Assembly: GCF_029868855.1 (NCBI RefSeq)
Contig: NZ_JARWOV010000195.1
Coordinates: 1 to 49,850, forward strand
Source: Nocardia carnea
GTDB taxonomy: Bacteria > Actinomycetota > Actinomycetes > Mycobacteriales > Mycobacteriaceae
Direction: 5' to 3'
DNA: 49,850 nucleotides
This document shows, piece after piece, positions 42,058-49,850 of this stretch (position 1 is the first letter of the stretch; each line of letters starts with the position of its first letter). The notes beneath the pieces are model-generated. The model ran no database searches. It was not told the DNA's origin and worked only from the letters and a program-made list of their open reading frames with translations. Both the position numbers and the translations under genes were made by a program.

Positions 42058-42840
42058 ATGTCCGAATTGACCGGAAAAGTGGGAATTGTGACGGCCGCGG
42101 GCAGCGGGATGGGTCGTGCCGGTGCGATCCGATTCGCCCGCGCCGGCGCCACCGTGGCGGTGGTTTCGCTCGAGGACGAGGAGACGCGGGAAACGTTGGC
42201 GCTCGTCGAGGCCGCTGGAGGCAGGGGCCTAGCGCTCGCCGGGGATCTGGCCGACGAGAATTTCGCCCGCGTGATCGTGGATGCGACCGTGGAGAAATTC
42301 GGCAGGCTCGATTTTCTCTGGAATCACGTCGGATATCCGGGCCCCGCCGCGGTGGAGGACATCGATCTCGCGGCCTTCGACAAAACGATCGATCTCAACC
42401 TGCGGACGGTGATGGTGACCACGTCGCGCGCAATCCCGCACCTGAAGAAATCCGCTGACGGCAATGTCCTGTTCACGTCGTCGTCGTCCGGATTGGCCGG
42501 ATCGCCTTGGAGCCCGGTGTATTCGATGGCGAAATTCGGCGTCGTAGGGCTGATGCGAGCCCTTGCCAAGAAGTACGGTCCCGAAGGGATCCGGTTCAAC
42601 GCGGTGTGCCCAGGTTTGATGGACACACCGATGTTGCGTGTATTCGTTGCCAGGCCGGACGACGAGCGGTCGCGGGGTGCGGATGCCGAGGTGCTGAGCC
42701 GCAAGGCCGCCGAGGCGATACCGCTTCGCCGGCTGGGGCAACCGGAGGAGGTCGCGAACGCGGCACTGTTCCTGCTCTCGGAGGATGCCTCGTTCATTAC
42801 CGGTGTGACGCTTCCGGTCGATGGCGGCACCGTCGCCTGA
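42058..42840 (+). CDS. Short-chain dehydrogenase/reductase with NHVG motif
   Basis: A 260-aa SDR: TAAGSGMG nucleotide motif, Ser in FTSSSSG, Y-x3-K in VYSMAKFG and the ending GVTLPVDGGT. The usual NNAG is NHVG, an unusual change at the structural Asn-Ala positions. AAAGGA lies upstream of the ATG. It sits between an aldehyde dehydrogenase and a broken MHS transporter, all on one strand with short gaps, and was probably one operon with them. Substrate unknown; probably a hydroxyacyl or cyclic alcohol. Confidence 0.87.
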   Translation: MSELTGKVGIVTAAGSGMGRAGAIRFARAGATVAVVSLEDEETRETLALVEAAGGRGLALAGDLADENFARVIVDATVEKFGRLDFLWNHVGYPGPAAVEDIDLAAFDKTIDLNLRTVMVTTSRAIPHLKKSADGNVLFTSSSSGLAGSPWSPVYSMAKFGVVGLMRALAKKYGPEGIRFNAVCPGLMDTPMLRVFVARPDDERSRGADAEVLSRKAAEAIPLRRLGQPEEVANAALFLLSEDASFITGVTLPVDGGTVA

Positions 42841-42871
42841 GTCGGCGGCACTTTGTAGAGAAGGAACGACG

Positions 42872-44201
42872 ATGGCCATTGAACTGACCACAACTCCCGC
42901 AGACCGAGCCGAAAGACCGAGGCTCGCCGGTCCGCCGTTACGGCGGGTGCTGGTTGCCGCGGGGGTGGGCAGTGTTATCGAGTACTACGACTTCGGTGTG
43001 TACGCATTCCTTGCAACCACGCTCGCGGTGGTATTTTTTTCCGGCACAGGATCCAGCCACCGCACTTCTTGCCACGCTCGCGATCTTCGCGTCCGCCTTC
43101 GTGATGCGTCCGATCGGTGGGGTGGTGATCGGTCATATCGGTGACCACTTCGGCCGTAAGGCGGGTCTGGCCACGGCAGTAATCATGATGGCCGTGTGCA
43201 CCGCGGCGATCGGTTTGATTCCTTCCCATGCGTCCATCGGCATCGCGGCGCCGATACTGCTGGTTCTCCTGCGTTGCGGTCAAGGTTTCGCCGCGGGCGG
43301 TGAACTCGGCGGCGCCAGCTCGTATGTCGCCGAATCCGTCGCCGACGACCGGCGTGGCTTGTTCTCGAGTATTCCGCAGCTGGGTTGCCTGGTCGGGACG
43401 GCGCTCGGATCCGTTACTGTCGCGGCTCTGACGATACTGTTGACCGTGGAGCAGATGCAGGACTGGGGCTGGCGGGTGCCGTTCCTGTTCTCGGTGGCGC
43501 TGAGCGTGGCGGCCGTCCTGTTCCGCCGCAAGATGGCCGAGTCGCCGGATTTCGAGAGCCTGGAGGCCGGTGACGCCGTCCGCAAACTCCCGGTCTTCGA
43601 GGCCGTCAAGAAGCACCCGTCGGCGATAGTCAGTGTATTCGGCATCAACCTTGTCTCGTTCGCCGCATTCTATCTCGTATTCACCTACATGACCACCTAT
43701 TTCGACGTGGTAGATGTGATGTCTGCACGATCGGCGAGTTGGGCAGTGGTCGTGACGCAGATACTGGCCGCCCTCTCGATCCCGTTCTGGGGACATATCT
43801 CCGATCGAATCGGACGTAAACCGGTATTGGTCGGAGTGTGTGTCGCGAATATCGTCCTCGCGATCCCGTTGTTCGCGCTGATCGGTTCCGGGAATACGGT
43901 TCTCGCAATTGCCTGCCTGGTAGTGCTGGGATAATTCGAAGGCGCTTACCTGGGTGTCATCTCCTCCTGTTACTGCGAGATGTTCCCGGCGAGTGTCCGA
44001 GCCAGCGGATTCAATCTCGGGTTCAACCTGTCCGCAATCATCGCGGGCGGTTCGGCGCCCTATATCGCGACCTGGCTTATCGAGAAAACCGGCGACAACA
44101 AGTCACCGGCGTACTTTCTGATCACCGCAGCCGTGCTCTCGCTGGCAACCGTCTGGAAGATCAAGGAGACAGCGGGTAAGCCGTTGCCGCTGGATAGCTG
44201 A
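42872..44201 (+). pseudogene. MHS-family transporter, broken by a poly-T frameshift and an in-frame stop
   Basis: The ATG at 42872 (AAGGAA upstream) opens an MHS permease (GVGSVIEYYDFGVYAF). At a run of seven T (43034-43040) the frame is lost: with six T it would read AVVFFPAQDPATALLATLAIF and continue in family frame through MRPIGGVVIGHIGDHFGRKAGL and SDRIGRKPVLVGV. That frame then meets TAA at 43932-43934 (VVLG-stop-FEGAYLGV), after which the same frame resumes to the true C-terminus at 44201 (ASVRASGFNLGFNL...). Two independent lesions indicate a real pseudogene more than a single sequencing error. Intact, it would be about 440 aa and similar to the transporter at 23123, which may now carry the function alone. 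Confidence 0.85.
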
Positions 44202-44254
44202 ATACCCAGGCAGAAGACAGGACCGCTTTCTCGGGGCTGCGATCCCGTCTTCCA

Positions 44255-44884
44255 CTATCCCTTCGTGGCCTCGTCCGAGACGAGGATTCCGGCAAGTAGC
44301 TGATCCACCACGGTTCGGGCCCAGTCCGCGGACATTTCGTCGCCCGCGATATAACCGGCGTAGAACGCGCCGATGAGTGTCTGGGCAACAATCCCGGCAT
44401 CGACCTCTGCGCGTACCTGGCCACGATCGATCGCCTCTTGAACCATCATTCGGATGCCATCGCGGCGCGGTTTGATCGCGGTCTCCCGCCATGCCTGCAA
44501 GAACTCGGGATGGCGGGACTCCTCGGAGAGGAGGACACCGACCATGCCCATATGGCCGATGCGCTCGTATGCGCCCCGCACATCGTTCAACTGCGCGGCG
44601 AGATCCGCGCGCAGATCGCCGGTTGGTTCGGCCTGGTCTCGATCCGAGTGGGCTATCGCCGCCGATATCAGCTCGGCTTTGTTGTTCCATCGCCTATAGA
44701 CCGAAGGCTTCGATACGCCGCTTTCCTCTGCGATTCTGGCGATACTCAGCGCTTGATAACCTAAGCGTGGCAGCAGGCTCAACGCCGTTTCGAGGATGTG
44801 TTCATCGGCGTGCACGCGGGGACGACCGACTCGCGGGGGCCACGGTGTCTCATCGAGCATGCCGGTCGCGGTTCGGTCGATCAT
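44255..44884 (-). CDS. TetR-family transcriptional regulator
   Basis: A 209-aa regulator with the N-terminal TetR HTH (ILETALSLLPRLGYQALSIARIAEESGVSKPSVYRRWNNKAELISAAI, residues 32-80) and an all-helical ligand domain ending in the TetR_C-type segment AQTLIGAFYAGYIAGDEMSADWARTVVDQLLAGI. The ATG at 44884 is supported by AAGGAG eight bases upstream; the frame is open to 44944 without a better start. It lies between the dead transporter (convergent) and the MFE2-like SDR (same strand, upstream). A perfect 6-bp-arm dyad at 44995-45009 may be its operator. Confidence 0.9.
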   Translation of the reverse strand: MIDRTATGMLDETPWPPRVGRPRVHADEHILETALSLLPRLGYQALSIARIAEESGVSKPSVYRRWNNKAELISAAIAHSDRDQAEPTGDLRADLAAQLNDVRGAYERIGHMGMVGVLLSEESRHPEFLQAWRETAIKPRRDGIRMMVQEAIDRGQVRAEVDAGIVAQTLIGAFYAGYIAGDEMSADWARTVVDQLLAGILVSDEATKG

Positions 44885-44994
44885 GCGAGGAACTCCTTCG
44901 ATAACGCAGCGGACGGTTGGTTCCAGTGTCCCATCGGCGACCACTCAGACGACGCGCGCCGGCCGGACCGCGTGACCACTCTCCAGGTGACCGG

Positions 44995-45009
44995 CTCGAT
45001 ACGATCGAG
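44995..45009. promoter_or_regulatory. 15-bp palindrome upstream of TetR
   Basis: CTCGAT-ACG-ATCGAG, perfect 6-bp arms, between the SDR stop (45048) and the TetR start (44884). It is a plausible TetR autoregulatory operator. Confidence 0.35.
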
Positions 45010-45047
45010 TTCCTCGCGCCCGGCCGACCTGGTGAAACCGATCAACA

Positions 45048-45995
45048 CTAGAACACGGTGCCGACCCCGTCCTGCCAGGGAATCCGTGGGTCGAGCATGA
45101 CCTTGTCCAGCGTGTTCCGTGCGATGATATGACCTTCGGTGCTCATGACGGTCGCGAAGTTGTCGCGGATCCTTTCCATGGACAGCGCCCCGGGTTCAGC
45201 TTGATGTCCCCGTCCTACGCCGACAAACACACGGCGCATATGGTCGCCGCCGATCACGAACATCTCTCCCGAGACGGGAACGTCACGGTGTGCGAGGAAG
45301 CCAACGGCGGGTGCCGCGGACTCGGGCGGATAGTATTGCGCCATTCCGGCGGCGATACTCTCGCCCATCAGTCCGGTCATCCGCGCCGCCGCGGTCGGCA
45401 TGACACAGTTGATTCTGATATTCCTGCGTTCCGCAGCGGCGCGATGGGCGAGGTTGCGGGTGAGCCCCCAGGTCGCTCCCTTCGCGGCAGGATAACCCGC
45501 AGAACTTCGCATGCCCAGAAACGCAGACGACGATACGTTGACGATACGACCATAGTCACGGTCCCACATGTGACGCCAGGCCGCGCGGGTGACGAAGAAG
45601 GTGCCGCCTGCCGCGACCATCAGGTCTGCCTGGTACTGCTCGTCGGTGTTGTCGTCGATCGGTCCGCGGGAGATGACGGCACCGGCGTTGTTGACGACGA
45701 TATCCACCTGCCCCCAGATGTCGAGCGCTTGCTTGATGATCGCCGTGCCGCCCGCGCCGGTGGCGACCGTGTCGAAGTTGGCTTCAGCGGTGCCGCCGGC
45801 GTCGACGATCTGTTGCGCCGTCGTCGTTGCGGGACCCTGATCGGATCCGGTGCCGTGGATACTGCCGCCGAGATCGTTGACCAGTACGCGCGCCCCGCGC
45901 TCGGCCAGGAATAGGGCATACGCTCTGCCCAGCCCGTTTCCCGCGCCGGTTACCACCGCGACCTGCCCGTCGAACCCCATTGTATTGCTGCCCAT
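45048..45995 (-). CDS. MFE2-like short-chain dehydrogenase ((3R)-hydroxyacyl-CoA dehydrogenase type)
   Basis: A 315-aa SDR in the style of the dehydrogenase domain of peroxisomal multifunctional enzyme 2: TGAGNGLGRAYALFLAERGARVLVNDLGGS, NNAG, Ser in NVSSSAF and Y-x3-K in GYPAAKGA, with a C-terminal extension (residues about 250-315). The start is uncertain: ATG 45995 or ATG 45980, neither with a strong ribosome site. It is divergent from a MaoC-type hydratase. In MFE2 these two activities, hydration of an enoyl-CoA and oxidation of the (3R)-hydroxyacyl-CoA, sit in one protein, so here the pair probably does the same job as separate proteins. An STGA dyad lies 43 bases upstream of its start. 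Confidence 0.88.
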   Translation of the reverse strand: MGSNTMGFDGQVAVVTGAGNGLGRAYALFLAERGARVLVNDLGGSIHGTGSDQGPATTTAQQIVDAGGTAEANFDTVATGAGGTAIIKQALDIWGQVDIVVNNAGAVISRGPIDDNTDEQYQADLMVAAGGTFFVTRAAWRHMWDRDYGRIVNVSSSAFLGMRSSAGYPAAKGATWGLTRNLAHRAAAERRNIRINCVMPTAAARMTGLMGESIAAGMAQYYPPESAAPAVGFLAHRDVPVSGEMFVIGGDHMRRVFVGVGRGHQAEPGALSMERIRDNFATVMSTEGHIIARNTLDKVMLDPRIPWQDGVGTVF

Positions 45996-46038
45996 GAGCA
46001 CGAGAATTGCTGATCCTGCCGAGATTTCGAAGCACGTG

Positions 46039-46053
46039 AACCGCTCAGTGGAA
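46039..46053. promoter_or_regulatory. STGA dyad operator candidate 14
   Basis: On the minus strand TTCCA-CTGAG-CGGTT, 43 bases before the SDR start at 45995. It differs from the site at 39189 by only one base. Confidence 0.5.
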
Positions 46054-46247
46054 TCACTTCCCATTGAAGACATCACGCGGTGTTGCGGTCGAGCCCGGAT
46101 GTTGCTGGGACGTCCGCGAGTGGGGTCGCCCTGCGGTCGCCTGTAAGTACGGCGATTACGCAGAACCGGTCTCACTCGCCCATTGTGTAGGATTTCGCCA
46201 ACGCGTGATCTCGAGGCCCGAGACCGCGACCCGCGCTGGTAGGCCTG

Positions 46248-46262
46248 GTCCACTGAACGGGA
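46248..46262. promoter_or_regulatory. STGA dyad operator candidate 15
   Basis: GTCCA-CTGAA-CGGGA, 133 bases before the MaoC ATG at 46396; one mismatch at the first base. Confidence 0.45.
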
Positions 46263-46395
46263 ACCTGCTACCGCAGATCCGAGATGGCCGGAATGATAGT
46301 GGACGATTCGCGGGCACGCCGACCTTGCCGACGCGCGGAATCGTGGTCGGCGCGTCCGCGCCGTGTACCGGATATCCGGGACGAAGGGATGTTTC

Positions 46396-46905
46396 ATGAG
46401 CACCGGTGAAACGGGTTTCGACGTGCCGGAGCCGGTGCCGGCGGTTGCGGAGCCGCGGCGTGTCGTCGGGCTGGGTGGGCTCCGTGCATTGGTGGGGGTA
46501 CAGCTCGGGCCCACAGACTGGTTGCGGATCGATCAATCGCGGATCGATGGTTTCGCCGACGTGACCGGAGATCATCAGTGGATCCATGTGGATCCGGAGC
46601 GGGCACAGCATTCGCTCTTCGGCACCACGATCGCGCACGGCTTCTTGACACTGTCACTGTGCAATTTATTTCTGCCACAGCTGCTTCGTGTGGAGAACGT
46701 CAGCATGGGCGTGAACTATGGGGCGAACAGAATTCGATTCCCCTCGCCGGTCACTGTGGGATCGCGTATCCGGGGTCATTGCGAAATCCTGGCTTGTGAC
46801 GACGTACCTGGTGGGGTGCAGGTCACCATCCGAATCACCGCAGAAATCGACGGCTCGCCCAAACCGGCCTGTGTCGTGGAGAAGCTGACCAGGTGGTTCG
46901 CCTGA
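46396..46905 (+). CDS. MaoC-like (R)-specific enoyl-CoA hydratase
   Basis: A 169-aa hotdog-fold hydratase. The hydratase-2 motif is FADVTGDHQWIHVDPERA, with the catalytic Asp and His, followed by GTTIAHGFLTLSL. The N-terminal 30 residues are a Pro/Val-rich extension. GAAGGG upstream supports the ATG at 46396. It would hydrate a trans-enoyl-CoA to a (3R)-hydroxyacyl-CoA, the substrate type of the divergent MFE2-like SDR. It ends 36 bases from the convergent PadR gene. Confidence 0.9.
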   Translation: MSTGETGFDVPEPVPAVAEPRRVVGLGGLRALVGVQLGPTDWLRIDQSRIDGFADVTGDHQWIHVDPERAQHSLFGTTIAHGFLTLSLCNLFLPQLLRVENVSMGVNYGANRIRFPSPVTVGSRIRGHCEILACDDVPGGVQVTIRITAEIDGSPKPACVVEKLTRWFA

Positions 46906-46941
46906 GGGCAGGCGCCAGAGTAGGGGCCACCCTCACCGGCG

Positions 46942-47637
46942 TCATGGGCCTGTCGGAGTGCCTCCCGCATCTGTCTCGCGGACGCGCTGTTCGACCTCGC
47001 GCCACCGGCCCGGGACGGGGTGAGGATTCGCCGACTGCTCGTCGTTTGCAGCTTCGGTAAGGGTGCTTTCGGCAGCGTCGATTTCCTCGATCAGTTGCTG
47101 GGCGAGAGAGCGTTCGGCGGCGCAGTACCGTTGGGTCCAGTTCAACACAAGGTGTGGATAAGCCCAACCCGGCTGGGATTCGGCCGCGCGGGCGTCCAAA
47201 GAGGCCTTGCGCTCGATTCGGCGGACATCGGCAATGTGGTCACGCAGGATCTCCTTCAGTCGCGTCGGCGAACTGAGGTGTCCGAACATCACCCGCAACA
47301 TCACATGGTGCTTCAAGACCGTGTGGTCCACCGGCGTGTGGCGCGACCACGCGGTGACCGCATCCCAGCCCGCCGGCGTGATTCGGTAGAGCCGACGCCC
47401 GCGCAGAGAGTTGTCGCTATCCACGCGAGACTCTGCGAAACCGTGCCGCTCGAGTTTCTTCAACTCGGAATAGATCTGGCTGTGGGACGGGCTCCAGTAG
47501 AAGTAGCGGATGCTCCAGTCGGCCCACTTCTTCAGATCATAACCGGAAAGTTCCTCCTCGTAGGAGAGCATAGCAAGAACGGTCCAGCTGGTAGGTGGCA
47601 GATTGACCTCTGTCGGGTCGGCTTCGTTCCTCGCCAC
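46942..47637 (-). CDS. PadR-family transcriptional regulator, copy 2
   Basis: A 231-aa PadR protein with winged helix (SWTVLAMLSYEEELSGYDLKKWADWSIRYFYWSPSHSQIYSELKKLERHGF, GRRLYRITPAG) and helical C-terminal domain, paralogous to the regulator at 12186-12854 across its whole length. GTG start without a clear ribosome site. It is the last intact gene of the catabolic region: beyond it lie decayed genes and mobile DNA. No STGA dyad was found in front of it, in contrast with the first copy. Confidence 0.9.
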   Translation of the reverse strand: MARNEADPTEVNLPPTSWTVLAMLSYEEELSGYDLKKWADWSIRYFYWSPSHSQIYSELKKLERHGFAESRVDSDNSLRGRRLYRITPAGWDAVTAWSRHTPVDHTVLKHHVMLRVMFGHLSSPTRLKEILRDHIADVRRIERKASLDARAAESQPGWAYPHLVLNWTQRYCAAERSLAQQLIEEIDAAESTLTEAANDEQSANPHPVPGRWREVEQRVRETDAGGTPTGP

Positions 47638-48069
47638 AGCTGAATGCTATCAACCCGCGCGGCGGACCTCGACTTGACGGATTTGGGTCAGGTCTCGGGG
47701 CTCGTGATATCCGAACCGTTCTTGCTCCACATCGGTCTTCGCCTGTCCATCTTTGTGCGTTCCAACCCATGCTGCGTGCTGACGCTTCGCGAAGGGCGGC
47801 GCCCGTTGTGGCTCCGAGTCCGGAGACGAAGGTAGAAAGGAAACTGTGAAGCCGACCCGCACAGCTCAGTGCACCCACATCCAACACCGCCCGGCCCAAC
47901 GATGATCGGTGGCACACCAACGGCGGTCGCCGGATAGTCGGCCGCAACGGCCGGTGCCGGGACCTGATGTGGACGATCGAAGTTCGGCTGACTCCCCTGA
48001 GCAACAACTCCTGCGCACTTGGCCGGTCTGTCGGTTGTAATTCATCGCGCACGCCGGAGCAGCTACTCT
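47638..48069. other. Non-coding or decayed stretch
   Basis: About 430 bases with no gene I can support. Short open frames on both strands lack family resemblance and ribosome sites. It separates the PadR gene from the HD-domain remnant. Confidence 0.5.
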
Positions 48070-48290
48070 GACCACCCCGTCAGACCTGCTCGCGACTGGG
48101 CGCACAGCCTCGGATTACCTGCGGTGGTCGCATACTTCGCGCCCGGCGATCACACCGAGCTGGTCGCGGCGCTGCTGCACGATATCGGCTATCTGCCGCT
48201 CGGTTATACGTGCGAAGGCGTGGTCCGGCTGGATCGCCACCAGCTCGGCGTGCAGCGGATTCGCGAACTGGCGCGCTGCTGGGTGACTAC
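48070..48290 (+). pseudogene. HD-domain protein remnant
   Basis: Reads RDWAHSLGLPAVVAYFAP...DHTELVAALLHDIGYLP...RLDRHQLGVQRIREL. It carries the first His (WAHS), the HD pair (LLHDIGY) and the later helix of small actinobacterial HD-domain phosphohydrolase-like proteins, in one frame. The frame then runs into unrelated Arg-rich text with no conserved C-terminus, and no start site is evident. It is a truncated remnant. Confidence 0.55.
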
Positions 48291-48345
48291 GCGATGCCGC
48301 CGAAGCCGTGGTCGCCGTCGAGGACGGACACAGCCCCCGGTATTG

Positions 48346-49014
48346 CACGCACCTCTTGACGCGCTGAAACTCGCCGCCGGCGCGCAGACTATGCGCTCGC
48401 GCAGCACGACTGCGTCCAGGGTGTCAAAGGCCTGGTCGTGCTCAGCCATGCCGCCGAAGGCACATTCCTGACTCAGGACGAGCAGGTCCGTACCATCGCC
48501 GCCTTCCGCGAATCGGTACAGGACCGGCTGCCTATCATCGCCGGCATCACCGGTGAAGGCGCCGCGGTGGCGGTCGAAGAGGCTGGCGTGCGGGTCGATG
48601 CCGGTGCGAGCGTGGGCCTGGTGTATCCCTCGCACGGCTGGCTCCGGCTCGGATGCCAGCAGGGGGCTCCGCAGGATCGCTACGAACAGATCTACGAACA
48701 GGCCGGGCTCCCGCTGATCCTGTTCCAGTACCCAGACGTCACGAAGGCTGGTTCTGATCGCGGCGGGCAAGGCCAAGGACTATGTCAAGGCCCGCTGCAT
48801 CCATGACCGGCTGCTGCCGGTGACCGCGAACGTCTACCACCGCGGCTCACATATGGAGGGCGCGGTGGCGCTCAAAGAGGGCCTGGTCGCGCGTGGCATT
48901 CTCGAGCATGCGACGGTTCGCTCACCACGGCTGCCGCTTCAAGAGGGAGCCGGTGCAGAGATCGCGGCCGCCCTACGCTCCGCCGACCTGGGCGCCGTGA
49001 CCGCACTCGCCTGA
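48346..49014 (+). pseudogene. Dihydrodipicolinate-synthase-family (DapA) pseudogene
   Basis: Family text appears in pieces: PLDALKLAA (frame 1), then VKGLVVLSHAAEGTFLTQDEQVRTIAAFRESVQDRLPIIAG...GLVYPSHGWLR...LPLILFQYPDVTKA (frame 2, 48387-48750). A direct jump follows to LIAAGKAKDYVKARCIHDRLLPVTANVYHRG...GLVARGILEHATVRSP (frame 3) up to the TGA at 49014. The segment expected between PDVTKA and LIAAGK, roughly 60-70 residues including the Schiff-base lysine, is missing. At least two frame changes plus this deletion mean no active enzyme. Confidence 0.8.
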
Positions 49015-49353
49015 TCCGGGCTCCGCCCCGGGAGCCCGGCACGCACACTCCCAGGGCGGAGCCACGCAAACCCATCGAACCTCCACGGCCTCCCATCTGG
49101 CGGACGCCAGGAAAAACCGCAGGTAGACATCAACAACCACTGGTTACCTGCCGTGTGCGAGTGGGACTCGAACACTCGACCCTCACCAGGGGTGTAAATG
49201 TCGCGTTTTGGTATGCGAGGGGGACTTGCGCACCAAGAAGTAGTGAAAGCACCCCCAAATTGGGGGTTGAGCGGTCATGAAGTTACCTTGCACGGCGCTT
49301 GGCTGTCAAAGGCCACGGGACCGCCTCAGGCTGCGGTTCTGCGCCTTCCGCAG
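49015..49353. other. Intergenic DNA with tRNA-like repeat and hairpin, possible old attachment region
   Basis: About 340 bases without a gene. TGCGAGTGGGACTCG (49156-49170) is repeated with two changes at 49214-49228, and the first copy with its flank resembles the T-arm end of a tRNA on the minus strand (TTCGAGTCCCAC). ACCCCCAA-A-TTGGGGGT (49251-49267) is a perfect palindrome. An integrase fragment follows, so this may be a remnant integration site; no complete tRNA is present. Confidence 0.35.
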
Positions 49354-49722
49354 CTAGCATCCAGCTTCCGTTGGCGGGGGCGATTGTGAAGATTGTGGAG
49401 AGAAGGCTGTTGGTTGGCGCGTCTGGGGGGTTTCCTGGGTCGACGCAAGGGGGTGCGGTTCGCCGGTCATAACGGATAAGGCAGTCGCGACCTCCTCCAG
49501 GGTGGCCTTGGAGTAGAGCAAGGTCGTGCCAGAGATGCCCGACGGGGCAGCATGCGCTGCGAACGCGCGTGCTACGGCGTATCCGAAGCTTCGTTCTACC
49601 CAGGTGAGTGTGGTGTGGCGGAGCCAGTGGGTGCTGACTTGTTGGATTTCCACCCAGGGAACCTGTTTGCTCACCCGCTGCCAGAGGCGGTCGTAATAGC
49701 GGCGAGTTAGGGGCTGCTGCAC
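49354..49722 (-). pseudogene. Tyrosine recombinase (phage-type integrase), C-terminal fragment
   Basis: About 122 residues of the catalytic domain: STHWLRHTTLTWVER (the H-x2-R box) and, 40 residues later, TTLLYSKATLEEVATAL with the nucleophilic Tyr. The N-terminal DNA-binding part and the first catalytic Arg are missing; the frame closes upstream near 49756 where IS3-family sequence begins. The C-terminal 40 residues are Pro/Gln/Ser-rich. Probably truncated by the insertion sequence; inactive. Confidence 0.75.
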
Positions 49723-49738
49723 GATCAGGTGACAGTGG

Positions 49739-49850
49739 TTATGCAGCCTGACCGGCTACTGCTGGGGTCATGATCGTCTCGTACTCGATCGGGGTCAACC
49801 GGCCGAGCCGGGTTTGCCTCCGTCGGCGGTGGTAGGTCCGTTCGATCCAG
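49739..49850 (-). mobile_element. IS3-family transposase (OrfB), C-terminal end, continuing past the window
   Basis: The minus strand from 49849 reads WIERTYHRRRRQTRLGRLTP then IEYETIM, ending with TAA at 49741-49739. The Y-x-R-RRR...LG-x-LTPIEYE pattern is the standard C-terminus of IS3-family OrfB transposases. The sequence between this stop and the integrase fragment (about 49720-49738) should hold the terminal inverted repeat, which I cannot delimit with only one end visible. Confidence 0.8.

Larger units (their letters stand above)
45996..46395. promoter_or_regulatory. Divergent control region: MFE2-like SDR / MaoC hydratase
   Basis: 400 bases with no supported gene. It contains two STGA dyads, one near each start (46039 for the SDR, 46248 for the MaoC gene), in opposite orientations. 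Confidence 0.55.

Noticed and set aside
49141..49200. A complete tRNA gene
   Set aside because: Only a T-arm-like segment is seen; the T-stem does not pair fully and no acceptor, D-arm or anticodon arm could be folded.

Overview
The window is high-GC DNA with GTG/TTG starts, dense 4-bp ATGA/GTGA gene overlaps and gene families typical of Mycobacteriales. Nocardia or Rhodococcus is the most likely host; this is an inference from content, not from a marker gene. Almost all of it (about 1-47.6 kb) is one large accessory catabolic region. The last 2 kb are decayed and mobile DNA.

Region 1 (1-10 kb, all +): 3' part of a flavin monooxygenase of the HsaA fold, a type I extradiol dioxygenase, a 540-aa Baeyer-Villiger monooxygenase (BVMO), an HSL-type esterase, two SDR dehydrogenases, a long BVMO with an N-terminal extension, an Old Yellow Enzyme, and a small four-cysteine protein. 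Region 2 (10-18.3 kb): a meta-cleavage-product (C-C) hydrolase, two small alpha/beta-barrel proteins, PadR and IclR regulators, a thioesterase, a KshA-like Rieske oxygenase translationally coupled to a second four-cysteine protein, and a fusion of a KstD-like dehydrogenase with an HsaB-like flavin reductase. Region 3 (18.4-24.4 kb, all -): a DegT-family PLP enzyme with His in place of the Schiff-base Lys, an NtaA/DszA-type monooxygenase, an aldo/keto reductase, an SDR and an MHS-type transporter. Region 4 (24.7-28.3 kb, +): a second HsaA-like monooxygenase, a VOC protein, an SDR and a second IclR. Region 5 (28.5-34.2 kb, -): a complete Opp/Dpp-type ABC importer. Region 6 (34.7-47.6 kb): crotonase, nitronate-monooxygenase-like enzyme, EthD-like protein, DHA2-type exporter, a frameshifted luciferase-like monooxygenase, aldehyde dehydrogenase, SDR, an MHS transporter pseudogene, TetR, an MFE2-like SDR, a MaoC hydratase and a second PadR. 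Region 7 (47.6-49.85 kb): an HD-domain remnant, a DapA-family pseudogene that has lost the catalytic-lysine segment, an integrase C-terminal fragment and the end of an IS3-family transposase.

Taken together the genes resemble a complete but rearranged 9,10-seco type ring-opening route: KshA plus KstD to break a polycyclic ring, HsaA/HsaB to hydroxylate the resulting phenol, extradiol dioxygenase and C-C hydrolase to open it. Two BVMOs and an esterase would cut ketone rings through lactones. The crotonase, MaoC, SDRs and thioesterase would carry acyl-CoA steps, and two importers would supply substrate. The real substrate (steroid, terpenoid or other polycyclic ketone) cannot be read from the sequence.

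The most striking unexplained signal is a 15-bp imperfect palindrome, consensus TTCCR-STGAN-CGGRA. I find it 15 times, always in intergenic DNA and ahead of most transcription units between 9.6 and 46.3 kb. It looks like the operator of a single regulator that ties these units into one regulon. Below it is called the STGA dyad.
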